Shown here one piece after another: positions 32,624 to 43,338 of a DNA stretch of 64,000 nt. Below the pieces are notes generated by a model. It was not told where the DNA came from and did no database searches. It saw only the letters and a list, made by a program, of their open reading frames with translations. The position numbers and the translations under genes are program-made. Each line of letters opens with the position of its first letter. The first letter of the stretch is position 1. This DNA comes from Lathyrus oleraceus (lineage: Eukaryota > Streptophyta > Magnoliopsida > Fabales > Fabaceae), in assembly GCF_024323335.1 (NCBI RefSeq), contig NC_066579.1:128300854-128364853 (forward strand). Reading direction: 5' to 3'.

Positions 32624-34201
32624 CTGGCCATCAAGAGCGGCAATGGCATCATTCATTTCTTTCTCATCAGACATTGTGAAAAGCCAAAGCCACGTGATCG
32701 ACCAGTCTCTCTATCATACACTACTCGAGCACTCACAACCTTACCATGTTCACTGAAAACTTGCTCAAGTCTACTATCATCAAGTTCCCATGATAAGTTA
32801 CCAACATAAACTCTTAAGACAGGTTCAAAGGTACGAGGTGGGCGCTCTTCCCGGTCTGGCCTAGATCCTCTTGGAGCAGCCTTATTCACAGTCAAGGGTC
32901 TTCCATTATAATCCTGTCACAGAAAAATGGATAAGAACCAAAAGAACTAAAAAAACAATAAGATCAATTAGAAATAAAACACCAATACTAATAACAATAA
33001 ATTACTTTGTGTGTAATAAACATTAAAGCACATTTGACTATTATAAAAGAAAGAGCATGAAACTTAAACTCCTCTACACATGCAGATTTATTTTCATATA
33101 AATACAAAATCGAACAAGGAAAAAAGGTTATGTTGTAAGTCCTTGATTAAAGAAATAATTCTTATAATTTAGTTGTTTGGATTGGAGTCCTAATTGTATG
33201 ATGCAATGTAATTGCAAATTTCGTATGAAGCATTGAAATGCCACTATCCATCACAAACCACTCACATAATTTCCCAACTTAGAGATTGCAACTTTATAGG
33301 ATGAATTCTATTCTACAATCTGCCAAGCTTCCATAGTAAAAGAAAAAAAAAAGACTTGTTAATAAGTTCGACTTTCTCTTTTATTTAGGATCTCAATTTC
33401 CAGTTTTCATTAAAAGAGTAAATAACTCAAGATAGGATTATGAGAAGCACCAAAACTTCAAAATGGTTGTCTCACACACACATACACACTAGTGCTCAAA
33501 CATGTTTTCATGTTGAATACATCTCAAACTAGTACTTTTTTATTCATTGAAAAACCAATGTATCTGGTCTATATATTGATTATTCAACAAATGAATCTAA
33601 AAAGTAAATGTTTTCTTATAATAGGAAACTAGGGAGTGTGAACTAACTTGCATTACATCTTATCTATTCAGTTTGATTTTTTGAAGCTTTAAAATTTACA
33701 TGTAAAGCTTACAACAATAGTTAGACAAGCAATATAAATATAATTGACATCTCGAATTTAATTTACACTTTGTTATGATGTTAAAACATTTATGAACTGG
33801 ACCTTTAACTTACATAGCGATTGAATTTCGCCGCACCAGCTTCAGCTTCTTCAACGGTACTCATGGTTACAAATCCAAAGCCGCGACTCTGGTCAGTTTC
33901 CCTGTTATAAATAACCTAAAATAACAACAGCCATAACTCAATTTCATTTCACCACAAACAGAAAGCAATACAACTAACACACAACCAATTGAGAATTGAA
34001 AATAATTGAAATTGAAAAGACTAACCTCAGCAATCTCTACAGTTCCAGCTGGTTCAAAAAGCATGGCGAGTTTCTCACTATCAACATCATAAGGCAAATT
34101 ACCAACGAACAACTTCGCATCTTCGGATGGTTCCGCAAAATCTCCTCCCGCATAGTCTTCACCGCCAGTCTCGTTTTCAGCAGCTTCGGGTTCCCAATTG
34201 C
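32624..34201 (-). pseudogene. Captured chloroplast RNA-binding protein (cpRNP, two RRMs) fragment with introns
   Basis: Three exons on the minus strand: 34026 to about 34200 (acidic domain [14 protein letters not shown], then [20 protein letters not shown]), 33814-33915 ([23 protein letters not shown]1 of the first RRM) and 32624-32913 ([18 protein letters not shown], then [20 protein letters not shown] and RSRGFGF of the second RRM). GT/AG introns are kept, so the capture was at DNA level. In the second RRM a base is missing between RGFGF and [10 protein letters not shown], breaking the frame. Similarity stops at ALDGQ. The transit peptide and the C-terminal end are missing. Nuclear-encoded cpRNPs stabilise and edit chloroplast RNAs; this copy is a pseudogene. 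Confidence 0.92.
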
Positions 34202-34255
34202 TTTGTGGGAGTCTATTTAACATAACCAAACAAAATAACAGAGCATGAAAAATAC
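34202..34255 (-). repeat. Direct repeat flanking captured segment (right copy)
   Basis: This is the second copy of the sequence at 32562-32623, with an internal deletion of about 15 bases. Its presence on both sides of the cpRNP fragment looks like a duplication made when the fragment was inserted. Confidence 0.85.
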
Positions 34256-34642
34256 TGATGAAGTTATTTACAAATACTGATATTTCCCTAAATGAAGAAC
34301 ATACCGAAATGAAGGATTCTTCAAACACTTTCAGAAATGAAATATTCTTCAAACACTTGCAATGCCTGAAACCAAATGAATGAAAATGTTAAGAAATGAC
34401 GAACAAAACGCAGTAGAAATGACGAACTGAATCAGAAATGAAAAAATGCAGAAATGAAGAACATACCGCAGTAGAAATGACGTTCTGAAACCGATTCTTC
34501 AAACACTTTCTGGTATTGAAACCGAATGATTACAATGTATTCTCGTTCGCTGTTAGGGTTCGCTGGAGGGGTTTAATCGCAGGAGGGAAAACAAAAAGAA
34601 CTGAGAACGAAAAAAGAAGTCTGAAATTTAATTTTAATTAGA
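34256..34642 (-). other. Leader region of the CACTA element's gene
   Basis: No coding match. Short direct repeats are present (AGAAATGA, CTTCAAACACTTTC, GAAGAACATACCG twice at 34301 and 34458). Read on the minus strand, CCTCCAGCGAACCCTAACAG near 34550 looks like a transcribed leader, and GTTTCAG|GCATTG near 34370 like a splice acceptor. It is probably the promoter and 5' UTR of the protease gene. Confidence 0.45.
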
Positions 34643-34989
34643 CCTTAGACAGCGCTTTTGTGGAAAGCGCTTTCTAAGATATGCCTTAGACAGCGCTTTC
34701 CAAAAGCGCTTTCTAAACCCCCACCTTAGACAGCGCTTTTGGTTTTAATTTTTTTTTTAATTGAAAGACTTTAAACAGCGCTTTCTCAAAAGCGCTGACT
34801 AAGGTCTATATTTAAAAGCGCTTTCTAAAAGCGCTGTCTAAGGGGGGGTCTTAGACAGCGCTTTCTAAAAGCACTGTCTAAGACCCCCCCTTAGACAGCG
34901 TTTTCATTATTTTTTTAGAACATTTTCCGTGTTTTATTTTTATTTTAACCTTAGACAGCGCTTTCTTTTAAAAGCGCTGTCTAAGATGC
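34643..34989. repeat. CACTA subterminal repeat cluster, right
   Basis: About ten copies of TTAGACAGCGCTTT and its complement, matching the left cluster, ending shortly before the terminus GGCGTAGTG. Confidence 0.93.
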
Positions 34990-35017
34990 GCTGTTAAAAA
35001 ACCTTTTTGGCGTAGTG

Positions 35018-35020
35018 CAA
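35018..35020. repeat. Target-site duplication CAA of the CACTA element (right)
   Basis: CAA directly follows the terminus GTAGTG, matching 30373-30375. Confidence 0.88.
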
Positions 35021-35270
35021 TGACGACCTTAGATTTTTATTTTTAAATTTTATAATCATGTTTTCTCAATTATTTGTAATATTCTTATTATTTCGTATAT
35101 AATTTTTATAATCGTATTTTTCAAATATTAGAATAAAAATTAATTTGTAATATAATATTTTTTAATTATTTAAATAAAATTAATATTTTATTAATTTAAT
35201 AAAATTTTGAAGTAATTAGTTTGTAATATTATCATTTAAAATAATTAATTTTATCATATTAATTATTAAA

Positions 35271-35374
<104 letters not shown>

Positions 35375-35639
35375 AATATGTTTAGATGTTTGAATTAGGT
35401 TTCTATCACCAAATAAGTTTCAAAATAACTTGAAAAAAATATATGATCTTTACTCATGTTTGGCTTAATTTGTTTTGATCTTTGTTTGAGTGTGTAAATA
35501 CTTGCATTTCTTGTGTGATATTTATTAATTGTATTATGATATATCGTGTTTGATTGTATGTCATTGCATGACTTATTCAATCTTGTATGCATGTAGACCT
35601 TTAATTGATAAATAAAAAGGAATGAATACATAGTAAAAT

Positions 35640-36440
35640 CAATCTTTCAAATAAGATTCAAACCCTCGATCAACATCAAGTGGGATTTCAAAAGATACCA
35701 CTCTTTCTCATTTAAAAATAAACTTCAAATTTATTTCACAAATATTTTTACTAACACGATGAACCCTCAATCAACATCGAGCCTTTTATTTTCCGCTTGT
35801 CAGTAGCGTGTAAAATCTTTTCTTAGTAAAGAACAGTTGAAAAAGGAGTGGGTGGTTTACACTTGCTTGCTCCTCGAATGATTGAATGATTAGTCTATGT
35901 CATATTGTTTGATCTTTTCGTCATCAGAATAAAATACCTAAGTCCATTATTAATTTTTTTCTCAAATAACTTGGACAAATAGGGAATGGATGGTTTACAC
36001 TTGCATGCTCCTCGAATAATCGAATGATTGACCCACGTCATATTGCTCGATTACTCGTCGTCCATCTAAAAATATATCCAACGCATCTAAACCTTTTACC
36101 CTTTGGTGTCAACCTTCAAACCCTTTTCACAAATGAGAGATATTTTGTCTTGAGACGATGCCAAACAATGCTTCGTCCACAATCGTGTGAGTTGAGGTAA
36201 GTGACGTTTTCCCGTGAATGTTGATATTTAGAAATTCATTTAATATGATGCAAACTCCCTCTTCTCACATGTTTTGGGTAAGTAATGTTTTCTGTCGATT
36301 TAGACAAAATAGGTTTCGGTAAAATTGACCAACAAAGAAAAAAATTTCTACCCAGAACTACGTAAGCCTTGAGTTCTTCATCACACTCGGAGATACGTAA
36401 GAGTGAGATTCAAAGTCTCGTCAAGCACCCTAATAAAAAA
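35640..36440 (+). mobile_element. Truncated Ogre/gypsy-type LTR fragment
   Basis: Two repeats of about 150 bp (near 35830-35930 and 35970-36060) with GGTTTACACTTGC, CTCCTCGAAT and GTCATATTG blocks are similar to the tandem units at 53050-54260 in the plus-strand Ogre-like LTR. Downstream, CCAGAACTACGTAAGCC and GAGATACGTAAGAGTGAGAT resemble the blocks before the R-U5 end of gypsy LTRs (compare 54470-54540 and 60660-60770). Neither LTR end is present, so this is an old fragment. Confidence 0.6.
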
Positions 36441-36469
36441 ATAAACTTTTTTGTCTTATTCTTTTCCCT

Positions 36470-36492
36470 TATGTGTGTATGTGTGTGTGTAC
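36470..36492. repeat. Short (GT)n run
   Basis: Imperfect GT dinucleotide repeat, TGTGTGTATGTGTGTGTG. Confidence 0.85.
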
Positions 36493-36659
36493 TTTGAGAC
36501 GAAGTGTTGTTTCCAGGCGAATTGGCGATAACTCTGCATTTTCTAATGGAGGCGTCAATTGGCATAACACCAGTGTATATTGTGATTTTTTTTATCATAA
36601 ATAGTAAACATTAATATTTAATTTAAAATAATTTTACAGACACTAACAATGAGATCATG

Positions 36660-37570
36660 TTGGTCATACAGGCCACGATTCCACACCCCCTTACTACCCT
36701 AACTCGTTGCACTTGTTGTTGAGTTACTCCAGGTGTTTAAGGATTTGAGATATCAGGTACATCACCAGAATCCCTAAGAAGTTCTTGCATTTCTAAAAAA
36801 AGTATTGTGTATGGAGCGACATGGTGTCGTAATTGAGTTCGCGACCCATGACAGAGTAGTTGGAATGTGTTGATGGGGTCATTGGTGTGCGGACTGTACA
36901 ATTGAAGGGGGGCATTGGTGTGAATGATTCATTGGAGAAATGTTGAAATTGTTGTTGTGGTGTTTGGTAGCCATATGGTTATTGTGATGTTTTAGTGTTT
37001 TGGCTATGATGTGATGTTTGGGAGTTTTGGCTATGGTATGAGAAAAGGTTAGTGTTATATGTTCCTTGGGTATTTTGGCTACGGTATGATGATGTGTTGG
37101 GGAAATATGCATTTTGGGTGTCTTGTTAATAGTAATTTTGTTGACGATGGTATGATGGACGCTCTTGGTATTGTGGTTGGGTGTCTAACATGTTTTGATT
37201 GTGGATTTGTGTGTTTGTGGGTTGGTAATTTTATTGGGTATGGGTTGTGAGTAATAGGTATGGTAATTTTTTGGGGGGTTAGACATTGAAGCTTCTTGTG
37301 TGTAAGTGGTTTGTCGTGGATCATATAGATACCTATCTTTGGAGACAAACCCAATTGCAAGCGATTTGTACATAGCCATATAAGTATTAGTTGGTGTAGA
37401 TGAGGTTGGCATGACCGCGTCACATAAGACATGGTCATGACGGTTCCTCCATTTACGACAATCATATTTAGCGAAGTTCTTCCAATTATCAAAATTCCAT
37501 TGTTCATTAATTTTTTGTTGGAGCCATTGTCTGAGGCACGTCAGGGGATCTAGGATGTTTTGAACCATTC
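36660..37570 (-). pseudogene. Possible plant-mobile-domain-like relic
   Basis: On the minus strand an open stretch (37185-37568) reads NFDNWKNFAKYDCRKWRNRH, then DHVLCDAVMPTSSTPTNTYM and AMYKSL. The pattern W...WRNRxDHV...YMxWY is like the plant mobile domain found in some MULE and gypsy-derived genes. The rest, 36879-37250, is low-complexity His/Pro/Thr coding. No start, intron or partner domain was recognised, and the assignment is tentative. Confidence 0.35.
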
Positions 37571-37645
37571 TGAACTATAGATAAAAAATAAATACGCAAA
37601 AAACAATAACACAAACAACAGATAAAAAGACTTAACATCACAACA

Positions 37646-38228
37646 TGTCTATTGAGAATGTGATTTGTTGTGTCAATGCAGCAATTTTGACATAGTCAGT
37701 TGTTATCGAAATGGATAATGTGTCGAGTTGTAATAGTTATCAAAATGTCGAAAAAAGTGTGTCTTCGACATATTCTTTAGACTTAGGCTTATTTTGTAAT
37801 TTTATCTGAGTTAGTTAGTTTGTTAGAGATTGCTTTGAGTGCAAACAGTCTCAGTCTATAAATAGAGAGGTACCGTATTATTGATTATAAAAACAACACA
37901 ACATAGAAGTGCAAGTGCACAGTTGAATAAACAAAGAAACTCAGTTTTGAGAGCAGAGAGAAACTTTGCCGAAACAAGTTATTCTTCTTCCTTCTCTCGT
38001 TGAAATCCTAATTCCCTTTGTTCCTAAATTCAATTTTCTTTTCTTCTTTCATTACGATTATGCAGTGAAATATTGCAACCAAGGTGTGGCTGATTCACTC
38101 AAGTGAATAGTGAAAAACAAGAAGATTAATCAATCAAAAAGATTGATTCTTGTTCATCGAGATTTGGTTCGGAATTCTCCATAGATTTGGTGAAGTTCTT
38201 GAGCAGGAATTTGGCGAAAGTTCTAACA
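37646..38228 (+). repeat. 5' LTR of copia element
   Basis: It begins TGTCTATTGAG and ends TTCTAACA. It shares TTGTGTCAA.GCAG, GTCGA, TATAAATAGAG, CAGAGAGAAACT and AATTCTTCTTC-type blocks with 40211-40702. TATAAATAGAG near 37858 is its TATA box. The left end is approximate. Confidence 0.65.
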
Positions 38229-38273
38229 TCTGGTATCTAGAGCGTTGGATGTGTGATTCTTGGGAAGCATAAC

Positions 38274-39310
38274 ATGGTGAATCATACGAACGGGAATTTT
38301 TTGACAAGGCTCCCAATTCTGAAGAATCAAAATTATGAGAATTGGGGCAAGCAAATAAAGATATATTATTTTTTGCCATCAAGATCTTTAGCATCTTATG
38401 AAGGAAGGAGTGACGTTGCTTGCAGCAAACGTGGTGGATGAAGAAAAGGTTGCACATAAAAAATTAAATAAAATAGATTATAAATCTATTTTTTATGATT
38501 CATCAATGCATTGATGCAAATAATTTTGAAAAAGTAAACGATGTTGAATCAACAAAAGAAGCGTGGGAAATTCTGGAGAAATCATTTGGAGGCGCTGAGA
38601 AGGTGAAAAAGGTGAGGTTACAAACTTACAAAAGAACGTATGAATTGCTTCAGATGGAAGAAAGTGAAAGCATACCTAATTTTTTCACTAGGATTACGAA
38701 ACTGGTGAATCAAATCAAAATATGTGGAGAAGTGTTGACATCAAGATCAGTTGTTGCAAAGATCTTAAGTCATTGGCTCCAAAGTTCGACCACGTGATAG
38801 TAACCATAGAAGAACCGAAATATTTGTCAACATTGACAAAGGAAGATCTTCAAGGGACACTTGAATCTCATGAACAAAGAATGGCCGAAAGAGATGAAAG
38901 CAAGTCGAAAGGTGATATGGCTTTGTAGGCGCAATCAATAAGAGAAAAGAAAGGCAACGGGAAGTGGTTAACCAACAAACCTAGAGGAGGCCACAACAAT
39001 TCAAGTGGTAGAGGAAACCAACAAGAATGAAATGTGTTAAACTAGAGAAGACCCTCATACCAAGGTAACCAAAGAGGTGGTATTGCTGGTAAAGGAATGG
39101 GTGGAAGAAAACCTGACAAAAGTCACATTCATTGTTTCAATTGTCAGAAGTATGGTCATTACTCTAATGATTGTCCTGAGAAACATAAGAACCAAGATAA
39201 TGATGCAAAGTTTGCAAAGCATGAAGAAGAAGAGATGTTTCTAATGGTCATAACAAGAGATGAAGAAATATTCACCAATGGTAGTTGGACTCAGGATGCT
39301 CATCACACAT
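38274..39310 (+). pseudogene. Copia gag and zinc-knuckle remnant
   Basis: It starts at MVNHTNGNFLTRLPILKNQN with a YENWGKQIK block, shifts frame near 38420, and continues as the UBN2 gag core (HQCIDANNFEKVNDVESTKE, EILEKSFGGAEKVKKVRLQT). KFDHVIVTIEEPKYLSTLT and a Gly/Asn-rich basic stretch follow, then a zinc knuckle CFNCQKYGHYSNDC at 39133-39174. Stops at about 38927 and 39028 break it. Confidence 0.9.
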
Positions 39311-39835
39311 GACTGGTAGGAAATATTGGTTTATCAATATAAAACCCTCCATAAAGGACATGGTAAAATTTTCAAATGACAATACTCTAGCATCTGAAGG
39401 TATTGGTGATGTTCTGATTATGAGGAAATATGGGAAAAGGTCAGTAATTTTTTATGTATTGTATATACCAGGCATGAAAAGTAATTTGCTCAGCATGTGG
39501 TAGTTGGTCAAAAATAACTATAAAATGTCTATCAAAGACAAGATGATGAGAGTTATTGACTCAGGTGGAAGGTTAATCTTGAAGACTCATATGTGTCAGA
39601 CTAGAACCTTAAGGATTGAACTTAATGTGATATAGCACAAGTGCCTTGCAACCGCATCTAACAGGGATGAATGGATATAGTACTATAGACTTGGTCATCT
39701 CAACTTCAAAGACATCAGAGATCTGAAAAGAAGAAATATAGTTTCAGGGTTACCAGAAATTGACATTCCAAATGAAGTGTGTGAGGAATGTGTGCAGGAA
39801 AAGCAGCACAAGAACAACTTCAGCAAATATGTAGC
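39285..39835 (+). pseudogene. Copia protease and GAG-pre-integrase remnant
   Basis: The aspartic protease site DSGCSSHMTG (39288) is intact, followed by GIGDVLIMRKYGKRSVIFYV and YIPGMKSNLLSMW. The GAG-pre-integrase block (RLGHLNFKDIRDLKRRNIVS, ECVQEKQHKNNF) is broken by stops and ends at about 39835. Confidence 0.88.
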
Positions 39836-40204
39836 AAGCTAGTAATGGCATTATCGTCATGCAAAGCAGAATACATAGATGTTTCTCTTTATGCATGTCA
39901 AGCAACATGGATGGTGAATCTAGTCGAAGAGATAATAGCAAAGAGTCATGGAGAAATTACCATGAAAATAGACAGCATGTCAGCTATCAATTTCGCGAAG
40001 AATCCGATAACACATGGTCGAAGCAAGCACATCGAAATGAAATTCCATTATCTTCGAGAGCAGGTAGCAAATAGGAAGATGAATGTGCAACACTGCATAA
40101 CTGAGAATCAGATTGCAGACATCATGAAGAAGGGAGTGCAGGTCGAAGTGTTCAGAAGACTAAGAGCTATTATGAATGTAAATAGCTTAGACACAATGAA
40201 TTAG
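39836..40204 (+). pseudogene. Copia RNase H C-terminal remnant
   Basis: The frame reads SKLVMALSSCKAEYIDVSLY, QATWMVNLVEEI, then DSMSAINFAKNPITHGRSKH, IEMKFHYLRE and QIADIMKKG. This is the end of a copia polyprotein, joined directly to the GAG-pre-integrase remnant by a deletion that removed integrase and RT. It is open for 138 codons. Confidence 0.9.
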
Positions 40205-40210
40205 GTGGTG

Positions 40211-40702
40211 TGTTAAATTGTAATTCCTTGTGTCAAAGCAGGTTGCTCGACAAAACAAGGAAGTGTCGAATCACCTAGTATGTTGAGTTGTGTTAGTGTG
40301 TCGAAGTGTCGAAGCATGTTGCTTCACACGTGATTTTGATTTATGCCTATTTTAGTAGTGTTAGCTATTTTAGGCTTTTATAGTTTTGGGTTTTGGCTTG
40401 AGGTCCAAGTTAACCTAAATCTATAAATAGAGGGAGTAGCCCTTATTTTTGTAATGAAGTGAATAGAGTATTCATAACATTGTAATTCATAGTATTTTGC
40501 AGTTGCAAACTGAATAAGAAGTTTTCCACAGTTTGTGGGCAGAGAGAAACTCTGTAGAATTTTTAATTCTTCTTCTCCTTCATCTTTCTTTACTTTCTTT
40601 CTTTCTCCATTGTTATTCTTTTTTTGTAATTGTGTGGGTGATAACAATCTTGTTCATCAAGATTGATTGGAATTATCCATAGGTTTTAGGGGATTTTCAA
40701 CA
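40211..40702 (+). repeat. 3' LTR of copia element
   Basis: It begins TGTTAAATTG and ends GATTTTCAACA. TATAAATAGAG at about 40421 is its TATA box and matches that of the 5' LTR. It is preceded by AGGTGGTG. Confidence 0.75.
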
Positions 40703-40992
40703 CCACTCTTCATCATGCTTGATGAACGACAAAACATGGTGCAACAACATGAGAATTATGGAGAAAAACAAAAAGAGTGGAGAATTGTTACGATAGTTCT
40801 ACTTCTACCAACCAAACAATGAATGATATTATATGGTACCTGGCACGTCTCTAGATAGAATTTGTATTCATTGCTGCAATGTTTTTTTATTCAAACAAGA
40901 AATTTATAGTTAATAAGCATTTTTTTGTATAACACAAGCATATTAATTAGAAAGAAAAAGGAAGTAGCAAAAAGGTAGAGGAGAATGAATCC

Positions 40993-41650
40993 AGAAAGAT
41001 CAAACCCGACGGAGAATGAAATAATGTCAAAAATATTCAAACTAGCAGGTCTTGGCAAAATAGCATTTATCCTTCTAGTCTCAATCTCAGAATCAGATTC
41101 TACTGAGTAATCAGAAAACGATGTAACAGACGCAACACATGTTACAGAACTTGTCTCATCCTCAATGTCATCAAAATTATCATCATTACTACAAAGCCTA
41201 TCATCTTCAACATAAAACTTAATCTGTTTGAACCCCTTTTTGAACCACCTATTCTCCATAAACTCAGGAATAAGAATCCTTGTTTCAGGCTTCATATCAT
41301 GAAGGCGAATAAGGAGTTTCGATAAATCTGACGAAAACCACCTCGAACACCTAAACTCCCTCTTATAAATTTTCTTATACATTACCATAACATTCTGATC
41401 ATGAAATGACAAATAACCAGCAATCAAAACATTCAAAACAAAATCAGGCACTTTCAAATTACCATTCTCATCAAGCAACAGATTCTCCGACTTAAGATCT
41501 CTATGATAAACACCTCTAGCATGACAAAACCCAACCACGGAAATCAACTACTGAAAATACTTTCTAGCAACCTCTTCTTTCTCCGGCTTAAGATCTCTAT
41601 GACGAACGCGATGAAGAATCGAGATCTCACATTTTATTTTATTTTATGCT
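40993..41650 (-). pseudogene. CIPK-type (CBL-interacting) protein kinase pseudogene
   Basis: The minus strand reads EISILHRVRH, then jumps to EKEEVARKYFQ, a stop, and [36 protein letters not shown]. The activation loop is deleted: VPDF runs into [20 protein letters not shown]. Then come [40 protein letters not shown] and the regulatory [20 protein letters not shown], where the NAF motif is NIF. It ends there, without the PPI domain. It matches the intron-poor CIPK clade. It has three internal deletions or stops and is not functional. Confidence 0.92.
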
Positions 41651-41749
41651 GACTCTCCACATCCTTATTCACCAAGTGAACATCAAATAAAAAAAAACTC
41701 ATTTAGTTGAAACATTACAAACTTAAAGAACAAAACAAAACAAACTTAC

Positions 41750-41905
41750 CTCAATGTTTTTGACTCTGCCGTACGGGAGATCGCCAATAGAAACCTTATA
41801 AATGATGTGAAAAGATTTAGAACGAGTTCTAAAATCACCCAGAGATTTCGCAGGTGAAGAAGATGTAGTATTGGATGGTCTGGAACCTAGAGGAGCATTC
41901 CACAT
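41750..41905 (-). pseudogene. First exon of an MS5/TDM1-SDI-like TPR gene (fragment)
   Basis: The minus strand opens MWNAPLGSRPSNTTSSSPAK, SLGDFRTRSKSFHIIYKVSI, GDLPYGRVKNIE and then has a perfect splice donor (GAG|GTAAGT at 41750). SFHxxxKVPxGDxPYVRAK is the N-terminal signature of plant MS5/SDI-type tetratricopeptide proteins, some of which act in male meiosis. No following exon was found; the CIPK pseudogene begins within about 100 bases instead. It is a gene fragment, possibly brought here with the CIPK piece. Confidence 0.7.
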
Positions 41906-42162
41906 CTCTTACAATATTGTCAAAAAAATGGACAGTGTAATGGTGAAAGATGAAAGAGTCCAATGAAATGAAATTATGATTATAGTGTTTCATATGTTTA
42001 ATAGCAAATAATAATAAATTAAAAATAAACAAAATAAAAAGTCAAACAAGATAACATATTGCCAAGTAGATTGTCACATATGCACATTTTAACATTTTTC
42101 TCAAAATTTAACGGAATAGATCAATTTGAATAACGAAACCACTCTAAAGAACTATATAGTAA
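41906..42162. other. AT-rich spacer
   Basis: No gene or repeat was recognised between the MS5-like fragment and the first RPS28 repeat unit. Confidence 0.5.
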
Positions 42163-42589
42163 CATTTTTTTAACTAAAAGACTATAACGAAACAATAAAT
42201 TAAATTAAGAGACTAAAAGATGAAATTAAACATATATTTAATGAAATAACAAATTTTTTATTGATGAAATGAAAGACATTATTAATAATGATTGTTTGTA
42301 AAAAAAAATTGATAATTAAAAATAAAAATCATTTCAAAATATACAGTCAGTAAAAGAATATAACCAAACATTATTTAGTCATGTTTAATATTTTTTGAAT
42401 ATAGAATACTTAGTTTTATAATCTCCAACTCTTTACATTATTATATAACTATTATTTGGTTATATATTTAAGTAAAATTTATATAATTATTATTCCCTTA
42501 AATAAATTAGAATTGAATCTTGTAAAAAGTTCATATAATAGCATATAGCAAATAGAAGAAGGATCTTATAACACATTTTATCGCAGTTG

Positions 42590-42640
42590 AAGGTTTAGGT
42601 TAGGGTTCCTCGCCTCCTTCCAACATCAAGTTCGTTTCTC
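42590..42640 (+). promoter_or_regulatory. Telo-box leader of RPS28 copy 1
   Basis: TTAGGGTT (42600-42607, telo-box on the opposite strand) lies in the probable transcription start region, as in many plant ribosomal protein genes. Equivalent motifs are at 45298-45305 and 47995-48002. The leader probably contains an intron ending at the AG at 43138-43139, two bases before the ATG; its donor near 42636 is not certain. Confidence 0.6.
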
Positions 42641-43140
42641 GTTTTTCTTTATTCTATTTGTTTAATTGTTTATATTTGTATCTATCTATGTTTTTTTTTA
42701 CCATGATTTTGTTTCTAAATTTTTCTTTTCGATTTTGATGTCCTTTAAGATTGTTCTTTCTCTGTTTTTTTTGTCCTTTAGTGTTCATGTTTGCGTTGAT
42801 CTATTTGAATTTATCAATTATTTAAGGTTTAGGAGTTTGTGATTTTGGTTGTTACTTATATAGACATGTTTTAAATTGTTGTTGCGGTGTTGTGACATGA
42901 ATTTTAATAGGTTAATGTTTTTAAGAAGTAAATTGAGTTTTTGGTTCTATATTTTGAGTTAAGGAAAATACTTGAAACAATCTAGACGAAGTTGTCTGAT
43001 AGAGTTTATAATGTGGTAAAATCAATGCAATTGCGGTCCAATGCGGTTGCAGAGATATCGTAGCCGCAATTTAAAACCAATGATGATATTGTAATGCATA
43101 ATTTTGTTAACAATTGTGAATGTGTTTGTGATTGATTAGG

Positions 43141-43338
43141 ATGGAGTCACAGATTAAGCATGCTGTTGTTGTGAAAGTTATGGGACGTACCGGATCAAGA
43201 GGGCAGGTTACTCAGGTTAGAGTGAAGTTTTTGGATGATCAGAATCGGCACATCATGAGGAATGTGAAGGGACCAGTTAGGGAGGGAGACATTCTCACCC
43301 TTCTTGAATCCGAGAGAGAAGCAAGAAGACTCAGATAG
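43141..43338 (+). CDS. RPS28: 40S ribosomal protein eS28 (RPS28), copy 1
   Basis: The frame encodes 65 residues: [65 protein letters not shown]. This is the complete small-subunit protein eS28, an OB-fold protein at the mRNA exit region of the 40S particle. The highly conserved [16 protein letters not shown] and [19 protein letters not shown] blocks are intact and the length is normal. ATG 43141 follows a splice acceptor (GATTAG|G), which excludes the upstream in-frame codons. It is probably functional; the other two copies encode the same 65 residues. Confidence 0.97.
   Translation: MESQIKHAVVVKVMGRTGSRGQVTQVRVKFLDDQNRHIMRNVKGPVREGDILTLLESEREARRLR

Larger units (their letters stand above)
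30376..35017 (-). mobile_element. Non-autonomous CACTA (En/Spm-type) DNA transposon, 4642 bp
   Basis: Ends are CACTACAAC at 30376 and the matching GTAGTG at 35017, flanked by CAA direct repeats. Both ends carry dense copies of a subterminal repeat (TTAGACAGCGCTTT) in both orientations. Inside, on the minus strand, is a multi-exon Ulp1/C48-type protease gene (31083-32575) and, within that gene's upstream region, a captured host gene fragment (32624-34200). A purine-rich leader with CCCTAAC lies near 34550. No CACTA transposase was recognised, so the element should depend on another copy for movement. Preserved ends and splice sites suggest it is not old. Confidence 0.93.
37646..40702 (+). mobile_element. 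Degenerate, internally deleted Ty1/copia element
   Basis: A plus-strand element with a 5' LTR of about 580 bp, a PBS-like TGGTATCTAGAGC (38231-38243, initiator-Met type with one inserted base), gag, zinc knuckle, protease and the GAG-pre-integrase start, then a jump straight to RNase H (about 39835), a PPT-like AGGTGGTG and a 3' LTR (40211-40702). Integrase and RT are missing. The two LTRs are clearly related but diverged, so it is an old insertion. No convincing target-site duplication was found. Confidence 0.85.

Noticed and set aside
32653..32895. Stand-alone 80-codon RRM protein
   Set aside because: It is one exon of the captured cpRNP fragment, frame-broken in RNP1; not a separate gene.
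36879..37112. His/Pro/Thr-rich minus-strand frame
   Set aside because: Low-complexity composition from a biased GGTGT-rich stretch; no domain.
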